From: Simplicispira sedimenti
GTDB lineage: Bacteria; Pseudomonadota; Gammaproteobacteria; Burkholderiales; Burkholderiaceae_C
Length of the DNA: 64,000 bases
Assembly: GCF_022760965.1 (NCBI RefSeq)
Contig: NZ_JAKVIJ010000004.1
Span: 1 to 64,000, forward strand
Direction of reading: 5' to 3'
In this document: positions 15,762-23,417 of the stretch, piece after piece
How positions within the stretch are numbered: the stretch's first letter is position 1
How the letters are laid out: each line of letters begins with the position of its first letter
Notes under the pieces: model-generated
What the model was told of the DNA's origin: nothing
Seen by the model: only the letters and a program-made list of their open reading frames with translations
The model's database searches: none
Position numbers and translations under genes: made by a program

Positions 15762-16574
15762 ATGGCCTACCTCATCCCCGCCGAATTCGTCACCAAGATG
15801 GTGGACGCCGGCGAATCCAAGATCTACATGTCCACGCGCGATACGCTGATCCGTGCCTACATGGCCGGCGCCATCCTGTCACTGGCGGCGGTGTTTGCCG
15901 TCACCGCCACGGTGATGACAGGCTCGGCATTGGTCGGCGCCATCCTGTTCCCGGTGGGCTTTTGCATGCTCTACCTGCTGGGGTTCGACCTGCTGACGGG
16001 CGTGTTTGTGCTGACCCCGCTGGCCTGGCTGGACAAGCGCCCCGGCGTCACCGTCCAAGGCATCCTGCGCAATTGGGGGCTGGTGTTTCTGGGCAACTTT
16101 CTGGGGGCACTCACGGTGGCCTTCATGATGGCGTTCATCTTCACCTACGGCTTCTCGGTGCCACCCAACGAGATCGGGCAGAAGATCGGCCACATCGGCG
16201 AAGCGCGCACCCTGGGCTATGCGCAGTACGGCCTCATGGGCTGGATCACCATCTTCATCCGCGGCATGCTGTGCAACTGGATGGTGTCCACGGGCGTGGT
16301 CGGCGCCATGATCTCCACCACCGTGAGCGGCAAGGTCATCGCGATGTGGATGCCCATCATGGTGTTCTTTGCCATGACTTTCGAACATTCAGTGGTCAAC
16401 ATGTTCCTGTTCCCCTCGGGCCTGATGATGGGCGGCAACTTCTCCATCATGGATTACTTCCTCTGGAACGAAATCCCCGTGGTGCTGGGCAACCTGGTGG
16501 GCGGCCTGGCGTTCACCGGCCTCACGCTGTACGCCACCCACGTGCGCACGGCACCCAAGCGCAACCTGGCATGA
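15762..16574 (+). CDS. nirC: Formate/nitrite transporter family channel
   Basis: This 270-residue inner-membrane FNT protein has six helices and the family signatures GFDLLTGVFVL and NWMVSTGVV (pore region), and GNLVGGL near the C-terminus. In this context it should move nitrite, either expelling toxic excess or taking it up. It has its own sigma-54 promoter and begins the group nirC, phosphatase-kinase, ybiB, cobA. NirC is the most likely member of the family here rather than FocA. Confidence 0.88.
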   Translation: MAYLIPAEFVTKMVDAGESKIYMSTRDTLIRAYMAGAILSLAAVFAVTATVMTGSALVGAILFPVGFCMLYLLGFDLLTGVFVLTPLAWLDKRPGVTVQGILRNWGLVFLGNFLGALTVAFMMAFIFTYGFSVPPNEIGQKIGHIGEARTLGYAQYGLMGWITIFIRGMLCNWMVSTGVVGAMISTTVSGKVIAMWMPIMVFFAMTFEHSVVNMFLFPSGLMMGGNFSIMDYFLWNEIPVVLGNLVGGLAFTGLTLYATHVRTAPKRNLA

Positions 16575-16583
16575 AGTGAAACA

Positions 16584-16683
16584 CCCCCCTGAGTCGCCTT
16601 CGGCGCCTTCCCCCCTCTCTCGAATCGCTGCGCGATTCGGGAGGGGGGACGCTCCCGGCGCGGCGGGGCGGCCCTTGCGCGGG
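16584..16683 (-). repeat. Second dispersed repeat family, copy B
   Basis: An inverted copy of the 6861-6968 element: CCCCCCTGAG, TTCCCCCCTCTC, the palindrome GAATCGCTGCGCGATTC, GGAGGGGGG and GGCGGCCCTTGCGCGG. It occupies most of the gap between nirC and the phosphatase-kinase gene. Confidence 0.7.
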
Positions 16684-16750
16684 AGCCCTCGTTTGGGGCG
16701 CGCCGGTTTCATGCGCTGCGGGTGATGCGTTCGCGGAATGGATAACTGAT

Positions 16751-18499
16751 ATGCCAACGTCAACCCTGCTGCAGGTGCGTGTCGGCCAGCATTCCGATGC
16801 GGGGCGCAAAAGCGTCAACCAGGACTTTCACGGCGCATGCCTGCCCGACGGGCCGCAGCGCCAGAGCAAGGGCGTGGCCGTGGCGCTGGCCGACGGCATT
16901 GGCAGCAGCGATGTCAGCGACGTGGCCGCGGCCGCCGCCGTGCATGCGCTGCTGGTGGACTACTACTGCACCTCGGACGCCTGGAGCGTCAAGCGCTCGG
17001 CCCAGTGCGTGATCGCAGCCACCAACTCGTGGCTGCATGCGCAAACGCGGCGCAGCCCCTACCGCTTTGACCAGGACCGGGGCTACGTCTGCACGCTGAG
17101 CGCGCTCATCGTGAAGGGGGCCACGGCGCACCTGTTCCATGTGGGCGATACGCGCATCCACCGCGTGCAAGGCCGCACGCTGGAGCAGCTCACCGAAGAC
17201 CACCGCGTGTGCATGACCGACGGGCGCAGCTACCTGGGCCGCGCGCTGGGCGTGCAGCCCCAGACCGAGATCGATTACCGCAGTCTGCCGGTGGACGCGG
17301 GCGACATGTTTGTGCTGAGCACCGACGGCGTGCACGAGCACATGCTGCCCGGTGCCATCGTGCAGGCCATTGCCACGCATGCCCCCGACCTGGACGCCGC
17401 TGCACGCAGCATCGTGCAGCAGGCCCTGGAGAACGGCAGCCCGGACAACTGCACGGTACAGATCGTCGCCATCGACCGCGTGGCCCCGGCCGACGCCAGC
17501 GAGATGCAGCACCAGCGCGCCCAGCTGCGCCTGCCGCCGGTGCTGTCGGCACGCCAGCAGTTCGAGGGCTACGAGATCGTGCGCGAGCTGCACGCCAGCC
17601 ACCGCAGCCACGTGTACCTGGCCACCGAGCCAGGCAGCGGCCGCCAGGTGGTCATCAAGACCCCGTCCATCGACCGGCAGGAAGACCAGGCCTTTCTCGA
17701 CCGCTTTGTGCTGGAGGAATGGATTGCGCGGCGCATCGATAGCCCCCATGTGCTGCGCCCGGCCGACGGTGCGCAGCCCCGCACGCGCGAGCACCTGTTC
17801 GTGGCCATGGAGCATGTGAGCGGCCAGACCCTGGCGCAGTGGATGACCGACCATCCCCGCCCCAGCCTGGTGGAGGTGCGAGACATCGTGGGCCAGGTGG
17901 CGCGCGGGCTGCAGGCCTTTCACCGGCGCGAGATGCTGCACCTGGACCTGCGCCCCGAGAACGTGCTGATCGACGCCCAGGGCACGGTCAAGATCATCGA
18001 CTTTGGCGCCGTGCAGGTGGCCGGACTGACCGAGGCCCAACCCGCTGGGGAGAGCCCGCCGGTGCTGGGCCATCTGCACTACACCGCCCCCGAATGCCTG
18101 CTGGGCGAAGCCCCCACGCCCAGCGCCGACCTGTATGCCCTGGGCGTGCTCACCTACCAGATGCTGACCGGCCGCCTGCCCTACGGCAGCCAGGGCGCCG
18201 CTGTGCGCACGCCCGCCGACCTGCGCCGCCTGCAGTACCGCAGCGCGCTGGACGAGCACCGCCCCATTCCCGCATGGATGGACGCCGTGCTCGAACGTGC
18301 CGTGCACCCCCAGCCGCACAAACGCCAGCAGGCGCTCACCGAATTCGTGCACGACCTGCATCACCCAGGTGCAGCCTACCTGCGCCAACACCGCCTGCCG
18401 CTGACCGAGCGCCACCCGCTGGTGTTCTGGCGCGCTCTTTCGCTGCTACTGGGGTTGGCGGTGGTGCTGCTCCTGGGCGTGGTGCACAGCCTGCGCTGA
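16751..18499 (+). CDS. PP2C phosphatase-Ser/Thr kinase fusion, C-terminal membrane anchor
   Basis: This 582-residue protein joins opposing activities. The N-terminal PP2C phosphatase has DAGRKSVNQD near 17-26, ADGIGSSD near 48, STDGVHEH near 190 and DNCTV near 233. A protein kinase domain (about 275-545) has the lysine motif VVIKTP, the catalytic loop HLDLRPEN, IDFG and APE. The usual HRD arginine is leucine, but the catalytic aspartate is kept. One transmembrane helix at 558-578 ends the protein, so both domains face the cytoplasm. The position between nirC and ybiB-cobA implies a role in nitrate/nitrite control; the substrate is unknown. Confidence 0.88.
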   Translation: MPTSTLLQVRVGQHSDAGRKSVNQDFHGACLPDGPQRQSKGVAVALADGIGSSDVSDVAAAAAVHALLVDYYCTSDAWSVKRSAQCVIAATNSWLHAQTRRSPYRFDQDRGYVCTLSALIVKGATAHLFHVGDTRIHRVQGRTLEQLTEDHRVCMTDGRSYLGRALGVQPQTEIDYRSLPVDAGDMFVLSTDGVHEHMLPGAIVQAIATHAPDLDAAARSIVQQALENGSPDNCTVQIVAIDRVAPADASEMQHQRAQLRLPPVLSARQQFEGYEIVRELHASHRSHVYLATEPGSGRQVVIKTPSIDRQEDQAFLDRFVLEEWIARRIDSPHVLRPADGAQPRTREHLFVAMEHVSGQTLAQWMTDHPRPSLVEVRDIVGQVARGLQAFHRREMLHLDLRPENVLIDAQGTVKIIDFGAVQVAGLTEAQPAGESPPVLGHLHYTAPECLLGEAPTPSADLYALGVLTYQMLTGRLPYGSQGAAVRTPADLRRLQYRSALDEHRPIPAWMDAVLERAVHPQPHKRQQALTEFVHDLHHPGAAYLRQHRLPLTERHPLVFWRALSLLLGLAVVLLLGVVHSLR

Positions 18500-18578
18500 C
18501 AAGGCCCAGTGCCTGCAGGGGGCGGCGCTTTCACAGCACAATCGGCACCCTTGCTGTTTTCATTCCAGACCACGCACC

Positions 18579-19547
18579 ATGGCCATCAGCCACTACCTCA
18601 AAGACATCGGACGCGGCAAAGAGGGCGCACGCTCCCTGGACCGCACCCAGGCCGCCGACCTGCTGGGCCAGGTGCTGGACGGCACGGCCAGCGACCTGGA
18701 GGTGGGCGCCTTCTGCATTGCCATGCGCGTCAAGGGCGAAACGCCCGAAGAAATGGCGGGCTTTCTGGACGCCATCCACCAGCGGCTGCCACGCCTGGCT
18801 GCACCCGAGCGCCCCCTGGTGGTGCTGCCCAGCTACAACGGCGCCCGTAAGCTGCCACTGCTGACCCCGCTGCTGGCGCTGCTGTTGGCGCGCCAGGGAC
18901 TGTGCGTGCTGGTGCATGGCAGCGCCACCGAGGAGCGGCGCGCCAGCAGTGCCGACGTGTTGGCCCACCTGGGCATGGCGCCGCAGCAGGTCTTGCGAAC
19001 CCCCGCCCCCGGCAGCGTGGCCTATGCGCCCACGGCGCTGCTGCTGCCCGGCCTGGAACGCCTGCTGCAGGTGCGCCGCGTGCTGGGCCTGCGCAACAGC
19101 GCACACAGCCTGGTCAAGCTGCTGGACCCGCTGGCCCACCAGGGCCTGCGCAGCATCGTGGTGGGCAGCTACACCCACCCGGAATACGCCCAATCCATGG
19201 CTGCCACCTTTGCGCTGACCGGCGCCTGTGCCTTGCTGCTGCGCGGCACCGAGGGCGAACCCGTGGCCGACCCGCGCCGCACGCCGCAGATGGATGCCTT
19301 CCTGCACGGACAGCCCCAGCGGGTGCAGGATGCGCAGGGGGGCCCCCTGGCGGCCCTGCCCTCCTTGCCCACGGCCATTGACGCGGCCCACACCGCCGCA
19401 TGGATCCGCAGCGTGCTGGACGGCGCTCAGCCGGTGCCGGCACCGATTGCGCAGCAGGTGGAACACATCTTGCGTCTCGCAGCGCAGATGACCACGGAGC
19501 CCGCGCATGCTGTCCACCGCCCAACCGCACCACCCGCACCCCACTGA
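18579..19547 (+). CDS. ybiB: YbiB/TrpD2-like DNA-binding protein
   Basis: This 322-residue protein has the anthranilate phosphoribosyltransferase (glycosyltransferase family 3) fold. The N-terminal helical domain is GQVLDGTASDLEVGAFCIAMRVKGET, and the later domain is VLGLRNSAHSLVKLLDP. E. coli YbiB (TrpD2) of this type binds DNA and is not a tryptophan enzyme. It overlaps cobA by 41 bases, so the two are cotranslated. Its repeated linkage with nitrate genes is known to me from related genomes, but its role there is unexplained. Confidence 0.85.
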   Translation: MAISHYLKDIGRGKEGARSLDRTQAADLLGQVLDGTASDLEVGAFCIAMRVKGETPEEMAGFLDAIHQRLPRLAAPERPLVVLPSYNGARKLPLLTPLLALLLARQGLCVLVHGSATEERRASSADVLAHLGMAPQQVLRTPAPGSVAYAPTALLLPGLERLLQVRRVLGLRNSAHSLVKLLDPLAHQGLRSIVVGSYTHPEYAQSMAATFALTGACALLLRGTEGEPVADPRRTPQMDAFLHGQPQRVQDAQGGPLAALPSLPTAIDAAHTAAWIRSVLDGAQPVPAPIAQQVEHILRLAAQMTTEPAHAVHRPTAPPAPH

Positions 19548-20325
19548 CACGCACGGCCGCTGCACCCTGGTGGGCGCCGGGCCGGGCGACCCCGAACTGC
19601 TCACCCTCAAGGCCGTGCGCGCCATCGAGTCGGCCACCGTGCTGCTGGTGGACGACCTGGTCAGCGAAGCCATCATCGCCCTGGCGCCGCGCAGCGCACG
19701 CGTCGTGCGCGTAGGCAAGCGCGGCGGCTGCAAGAGCACGCCGCAGGCCTTCATCGAAACGCTCATGCTCATGGCGGTGCACGAGGGCGAGCATGTGGTG
19801 CGCCTCAAGGGGGGCGACCCGTTCATCTTTGGGCGCGGCGGCGAAGAGGCCGAGCACCTGCGCGCTGCGGGCGCGGCGGTGGAGGTGGTCAACGGCATCA
19901 CCGCCGGGCTGGCCGGGCCCACGGCACTGGGCGTGCCGCTCACGCACCGCGACCACGCGCAAGGGGTGCTGTTCATCACCGGCCACGTGCGCCCCGGCGG
20001 TCCCTGCCCCGACTGGGCGCTGCTGGCCCACACCGCGCAGCAAGCGCGGCTCACGCTCGTCATCTACATGGGCATGAGCGGCGCGCGCCCACTCCAGGAA
20101 GGGCTGCTGCAAGGGCTCAGCGCAGACACGCCCGTGGCCGTGATCCAGCACGCCAGCCTGCCCCAGCAACGCCATGCCACGGCCACGCTGGACCAACTGG
20201 CCGACACCATTGCGCACGAAGGGCTGGGCAGCCCGAGCGTCATCGTTGTGGGTGAGGTGCTGCGCGGGCTGGCGGCGCTGCACGGCCAGAGCGCGCGGAA
20301 CCTGACGCGGCACCCCGCCGCCTGA
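19507..20325 (+). CDS. cobA: Uroporphyrinogen-III C-methyltransferase
   Basis: This 272-residue enzyme adds two methyl groups from SAM to uroporphyrinogen III, giving precorrin-2 on the way to siroheme. Motifs include the SAM site LVGAGPGDPELLTLKA, HVVRLKGGDPFIFGRGGEE and VVNGITAGLAGP. It is the single-domain CobA/SUMT form without the CysG dehydrogenase/ferrochelatase part. It supplies siroheme precursor for NirB. The ATG has a GGAG about 8 bases upstream, within the end of ybiB. Confidence 0.95.
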   Translation: MLSTAQPHHPHPTDTHGRCTLVGAGPGDPELLTLKAVRAIESATVLLVDDLVSEAIIALAPRSARVVRVGKRGGCKSTPQAFIETLMLMAVHEGEHVVRLKGGDPFIFGRGGEEAEHLRAAGAAVEVVNGITAGLAGPTALGVPLTHRDHAQGVLFITGHVRPGGPCPDWALLAHTAQQARLTLVIYMGMSGARPLQEGLLQGLSADTPVAVIQHASLPQQRHATATLDQLADTIAHEGLGSPSVIVVGEVLRGLAALHGQSARNLTRHPAA

Positions 20326-20410
20326 GCGCCCCAAAAGCACTCGACGCCCCCCCTGCAGCACCCCTGCAGCGGGCGCCTGAGGCCGCACGCGAGGTTCTGT
20401 GCGTGCCGGT

Positions 20411-20810
20411 TCAGAGTCCTTCCAGTTCCTTCTCCAGCGCCTTGAGCTGCTGGCGCAGCTCCTCGGAGCGTGCCTCGCAGGCCGCCTTGTCCTTGGCGCC
20501 AGCGGCCTCCTGCTCTTGCACGAACTGGGAGCCTTGGGGGAGGTTGCCACGCCGCAGAGGCCCCGCGTGGGCAACAGCTTCTGCCGGTGCCGCCGCGCAT
20601 TCGCGCTGGTTGCGCTCCAAGGCTGCGCGCGCCTGCGGAATGCCCTGGGACTGCAGATACTGCTTGCGCCGCCAGGTTTCGCCAAATGCCCCCTCTTTAG
20701 AAGTCCTGAAACGACACCTTGCCCTGGGCATCCGTGCATTTGTTGATGGCCCAGGCCGGGGGCACCAGGCCCAGTGCCAGGATGCAGGCGGCGTAGCGAA
20801 GCGAATTCAT
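20411..20810 (-). pseudogene. Frameshifted DUF4124-type exported protein
   Basis: From ATG 20810 the minus strand encodes a signal peptide and the start of a DUF4124 domain (INKCTDAQGKVSFQDF), then a TAA at about 20697-20699. The coding pattern continues in another frame from about 20700 to the stop at 20411 (KEGAFGETWRRKQYLQ, then a glutamine/glutamate-rich coiled-coil tail). One small deletion just after FQDF would explain this. It is either a real pseudogene or a sequencing error. Confidence 0.7.
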
Positions 20811-20885
20811 GGGGCAACCCTCGGACGATGAAGACATCATGCTACCGCGCCGCATAGGAATGGCGCCCTACAATCCGCAGCGTCC

Positions 20886-22124
20886 ATGCGCACATCACTT
20901 TTTGACGTTGTCATCATCGGCGCTGGCGCCGCTGGTTTGTTTTGCGCAGGCCAGGCCGGCCAGCGCGGCCTCAAGGTGCTGCTCATCGACCATGCCGAGG
21001 CGGTGGCCGAGAAGATCCGCATCTCGGGCGGGGGGCGCTGCAACTTCACCAACCGCGACCTGGACCCGGCGGCGCCGCACAAGCACTTTGTGGGGCAGAA
21101 CCCGCAGTTCTGCCGCTCGGCGCTCTCGCGCTACACACCCGCCGACTTCATCGCGCTGGTGCAGAAACACGCCATCCCTTTCCACGAGAAGCACAAGGGC
21201 CAGTTGTTCTGCGACCGTTCAGCCGAGGACCTCATCGCCATGCTGCTGGCCGAATGCGAGGCTGGCGGTGTGGAGCGCTGGCAGCCCTGCAGTGTCAAAA
21301 AAGTAGCTTTTTTGGCCTCTGAGGCCGATGGAATGGGCGCTGGCAGCTATCAAATCGATACCGATCGGGGGCCCGTGCGGGCGCGCAGCCTCGTGGTGGC
21401 GACGGGCGGGCTGTCCATCCCCAAGATCGGCGCCACGGATTTCGGCTACCGGGTGGCGCAGCAATTCGGCGTACCGCTGGTGGAGCGCCGCCCCGGCCTG
21501 GTGCCGCTGACCTTCGACGGCGAAGCCTGGGCGCCGTGGGCGCAGCTCGCCGGGCTGGCCCTGCCGGTGCAGATCAGTACCGGCAGCAAGAAGGCCCGCA
21601 TGGCCTTCGACGAGGATCTGCTGTTCACGCACCGGGGCCTGTCGGGCCCGGCCGTGCTGCAGATCTCCAGCTACTGGCAGGAGGGCTCGCCCCTGGACAT
21701 CAACCTGGCGCCCACGGTCAATCTACAGGAGGCCCTGGCGCAGGCCAAGGCCCGCTCTCGCAAGCGGATTGCCAACGAGCTGGCCCAGCTCGTGCCCAGC
21801 CGCCTGGCCGACGCCTGGTCCGGACGGGACGCCGACTGGCAGCGCCCCATCAACGAAGCCTCCGACAAGGCGTTGGCCCGGTTAGCCGAGCAGATGGCGC
21901 GCTGGGAGCTCACGCCCACCGGCACCGAGGGCTACAAGAAGGCCGAGGTCACGCTGGGCGGCATCGACACGCGCGCCCTCTCGCAGCAGACCATGGAATG
22001 CAAGGCCCAGCCGGGGCTGTACTTCATTGGCGAGGTGGTGGACGTGACGGGCTGGCTGGGTGGATACAACTTCCAGTGGGCCTGGGCCAGCGCATTCGCC
22101 TGCGCGCAGGCGCTGGCCGCTTGA
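20886..22124 (+). CDS. HI0933/BaiN-like NAD(P)/FAD-dependent oxidoreductase
   Basis: This 412-residue flavoprotein has the HI0933 family signatures: the FAD-binding VVIIGAGAAGLFCAGQAG at the N-terminus, RISGGGRCNFTN, LVVATGGLSIPKIGATDFGY, and GGYNFQWAWASAFACAQ at the end. The substrate is unknown for most members. About 20 residues near 136-157 (KKVAFLASEADGMGAGSYQ) are encoded by an in-frame copy of the dispersed repeat and have no counterpart I know in relatives. Its stop overlaps the rpsU promoter. Confidence 0.88.
   Translation: MRTSLFDVVIIGAGAAGLFCAGQAGQRGLKVLLIDHAEAVAEKIRISGGGRCNFTNRDLDPAAPHKHFVGQNPQFCRSALSRYTPADFIALVQKHAIPFHEKHKGQLFCDRSAEDLIAMLLAECEAGGVERWQPCSVKKVAFLASEADGMGAGSYQIDTDRGPVRARSLVVATGGLSIPKIGATDFGYRVAQQFGVPLVERRPGLVPLTFDGEAWAPWAQLAGLALPVQISTGSKKARMAFDEDLLFTHRGLSGPAVLQISSYWQEGSPLDINLAPTVNLQEALAQAKARSRKRIANELAQLVPSRLADAWSGRDADWQRPINEASDKALARLAEQMARWELTPTGTEGYKKAEVTLGGIDTRALSQQTMECKAQPGLYFIGEVVDVTGWLGGYNFQWAWASAFACAQALAA
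21295..21356 (-). repeat. Dispersed palindromic repeat, copy 3 (inside the BaiN-like gene)
   Basis: CAAAAAAGTAGC, a variant centre, then GGGCGCTGGCAGCTATCAAA, which is the exact right arm of the family. The frame of the host gene is kept. Confidence 0.75.
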
Positions 22125-22148
22125 TGTTTGCCTGGCAACGGCTATAAT
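22121..22148 (+). promoter_or_regulatory. rpsU promoter (sigma-70)
   Basis: TTGATG and TATAAT are 16 bases apart. The -35 box overlaps the stop codon of the preceding flavoprotein gene. It gives rpsU a leader of about 135 nt. Confidence 0.7.
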
Positions 22149-22228
22149 CCTCGGCTTTGCTGGCACTAGCCCCGTCGGCCAAATACTAGTTACAGTCACT
22201 GACTGAGACGGGGAAACCCGCCACGCAC

Positions 22229-22257
22229 GGTCACCAGGCCCGATCTTCCTGGTGACC
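22229..22257 (+). promoter_or_regulatory. Hairpin in the rpsU leader
   Basis: GGTCACCAGG and CCTGGTGACC form a perfect 10-bp stem 33 bases before the rpsU start. No T-run follows, so it is more likely a regulatory structure than a terminator. Confidence 0.5.
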
Positions 22258-22289
22258 CTCTGCGGGCACATTTTGGAAAACATTAGCTA

Positions 22290-22502
22290 ATGACCACCAT
22301 CCGTGTAAAAGAGAACGAGCCCTTTGACGTTGCCCTGCGCCGCTTCAAGCGCACCATCGAAAAGCTGGGCCTGCTGACCGATCTGCGCGCCCGCGAGTTC
22401 TACGAAAAGCCCACCGCTGAGCGCAAGCGCAAGAAGGCCGCCGCCGTCAAGCGCCACTACAAGCGCGTGCGCAGCATGCAGCTGCCCAAGAAGCTGTACT
22501 AA
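22290..22502 (+). CDS. rpsU: Ribosomal protein bS21
   Basis: This 70-residue basic protein of the small subunit has the S21 pattern [20 protein letters not shown], then [17 protein letters not shown]. It aids base pairing of 16S rRNA with mRNA. It has its own promoter, a structured leader and a strong terminator, so it is a one-gene unit here. The ribosome site (TTGGAAAA) is weak. Confidence 0.97.
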
Positions 22503-22533
22503 GCACAGCCCGGCCCGTCCTCGGACAGCCACC

Positions 22534-22571
22534 AAACCCGCGCTAGGGACGCCAAGCGCGGGTTTTTGTTT
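22534..22571 (+). terminator. Terminator of rpsU
   Basis: AAACCCGCGCT and AGCGCGGGTTTTTG form a strong stem with a following T-run. Confidence 0.9.
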
Positions 22572-22580
22572 TTCGGGTCT

Positions 22581-22668
22581 GCACAAAGCCCCTCTGGCGT
22601 CGTTGCAGCGCCTTGTCGTAGCAGCACTACTGCCTGCGGCGCGGCGCCTAGCCAGAGGGGCTTTGTGC
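22581..22668. repeat. Long inverted repeat downstream of rpsU
   Basis: GCACAAAGCCCCTCTGGC (22581-22598) and its exact reverse complement (22651-22668) flank a 52-base centre with further internal symmetry. It lies right after the rpsU terminator and before the YqeY gene. Confidence 0.8.
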
Positions 22669-22709
22669 AAACCCTCCGTCTCAGCCTAACCCAATAAAAG
22701 GAAGCCGCC

Positions 22710-23156
22710 ATGAGCCTCAAGGACCAGATCACCGAAGACATGAAAACCGCCATGCGCGCCAAGGACAGCGAGCGCCTGGGCACCATCCGCCTGCTGCAGG
22801 CCGCGATGAAGCAGAAGGAAGTGGACGAGCGCGTCACGCTCGACGACGTGGCCATCGTCGCCATCGTGGACAAGCTCATCAAGCAGCGCAAGGACAGCAT
22901 CGCCGCCTTCGAGGGCGCGGGCCGCCAGGACCTGGCCGACAAGGAGAAGGCCGAGATGGCCGTGCTGCAGGCCTACCTGCCCGCGCGCATGTCGGAAGCC
23001 GAGGTGATCGCGGCCGTCCAAGCCATCGTGGCCGAGGTGGGCGCCAAGGGCCCGGGCGACATGGGCAAAGTCATGGGCGTGGTCAAGACGCGCCTGGCGG
23101 GCAAGGCCGACATGGGCCAGGTGTCTGCCGCCGTGAAGGCCGCGCTGGCGGGCTGA
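22710..23156 (+). CDS. GatB/YqeY domain protein
   Basis: This 148-residue protein is the stand-alone YqeY/GatB C-terminal-like domain: LKDQITEDMKTAMRAKDSER at the start, then EKAEMAVLQAYLPARMSE and GDMGKVMGVVKTRLAGKADM. Related domains help tRNA-dependent amidotransferases bind tRNA, but the role of the free protein is unclear. It commonly follows rpsU (rpsU-yqeY-dnaG order in other proteobacteria); here dnaG does not follow. Confidence 0.93.
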   Translation: MSLKDQITEDMKTAMRAKDSERLGTIRLLQAAMKQKEVDERVTLDDVAIVAIVDKLIKQRKDSIAAFEGAGRQDLADKEKAEMAVLQAYLPARMSEAEVIAAVQAIVAEVGAKGPGDMGKVMGVVKTRLAGKADMGQVSAAVKAALAG

Positions 23157-23184
23157 CAAGCCTCCACCATCCTCTGAGCAGTAT

Positions 23185-23236
23185 CTTTTTGATAGCTGCC
23201 ACCGCTTACCAGACGGGCGGTGGCGGCTATTTTTGC
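23185..23236 (+). repeat. Dispersed palindromic repeat, copy 4
   Basis: CTTTTTGATAGCTGCCACCGC, loop, then GGGCGGTGGCGGCTATTTTTG. A near-perfect, intergenic member. Confidence 0.85.
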
Positions 23237-23417
23237 TTGCAGTTTCCAAAACCAAGCCTGCATCGGCCAGGGTGGTGAATCGCCCCCAAAGAGGACGGAT
23301 CCAGCCGCTCTGATGCACATGCCTTCGTGCCAATCAATGCATGGCCTGTGGGCTTGGGCCATCGCTTACCATTGGTGACATTCGGGCTGAACGAACAACC
23401 CTTCGAACCCCCTCCGC

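Noticed and set aside
18530..18560. GGCACCCTTGC before ybiB, resembling a sigma-54 promoter
   Set aside because: Only 7 bases lie between GG and GC instead of 10, which would not be functional.
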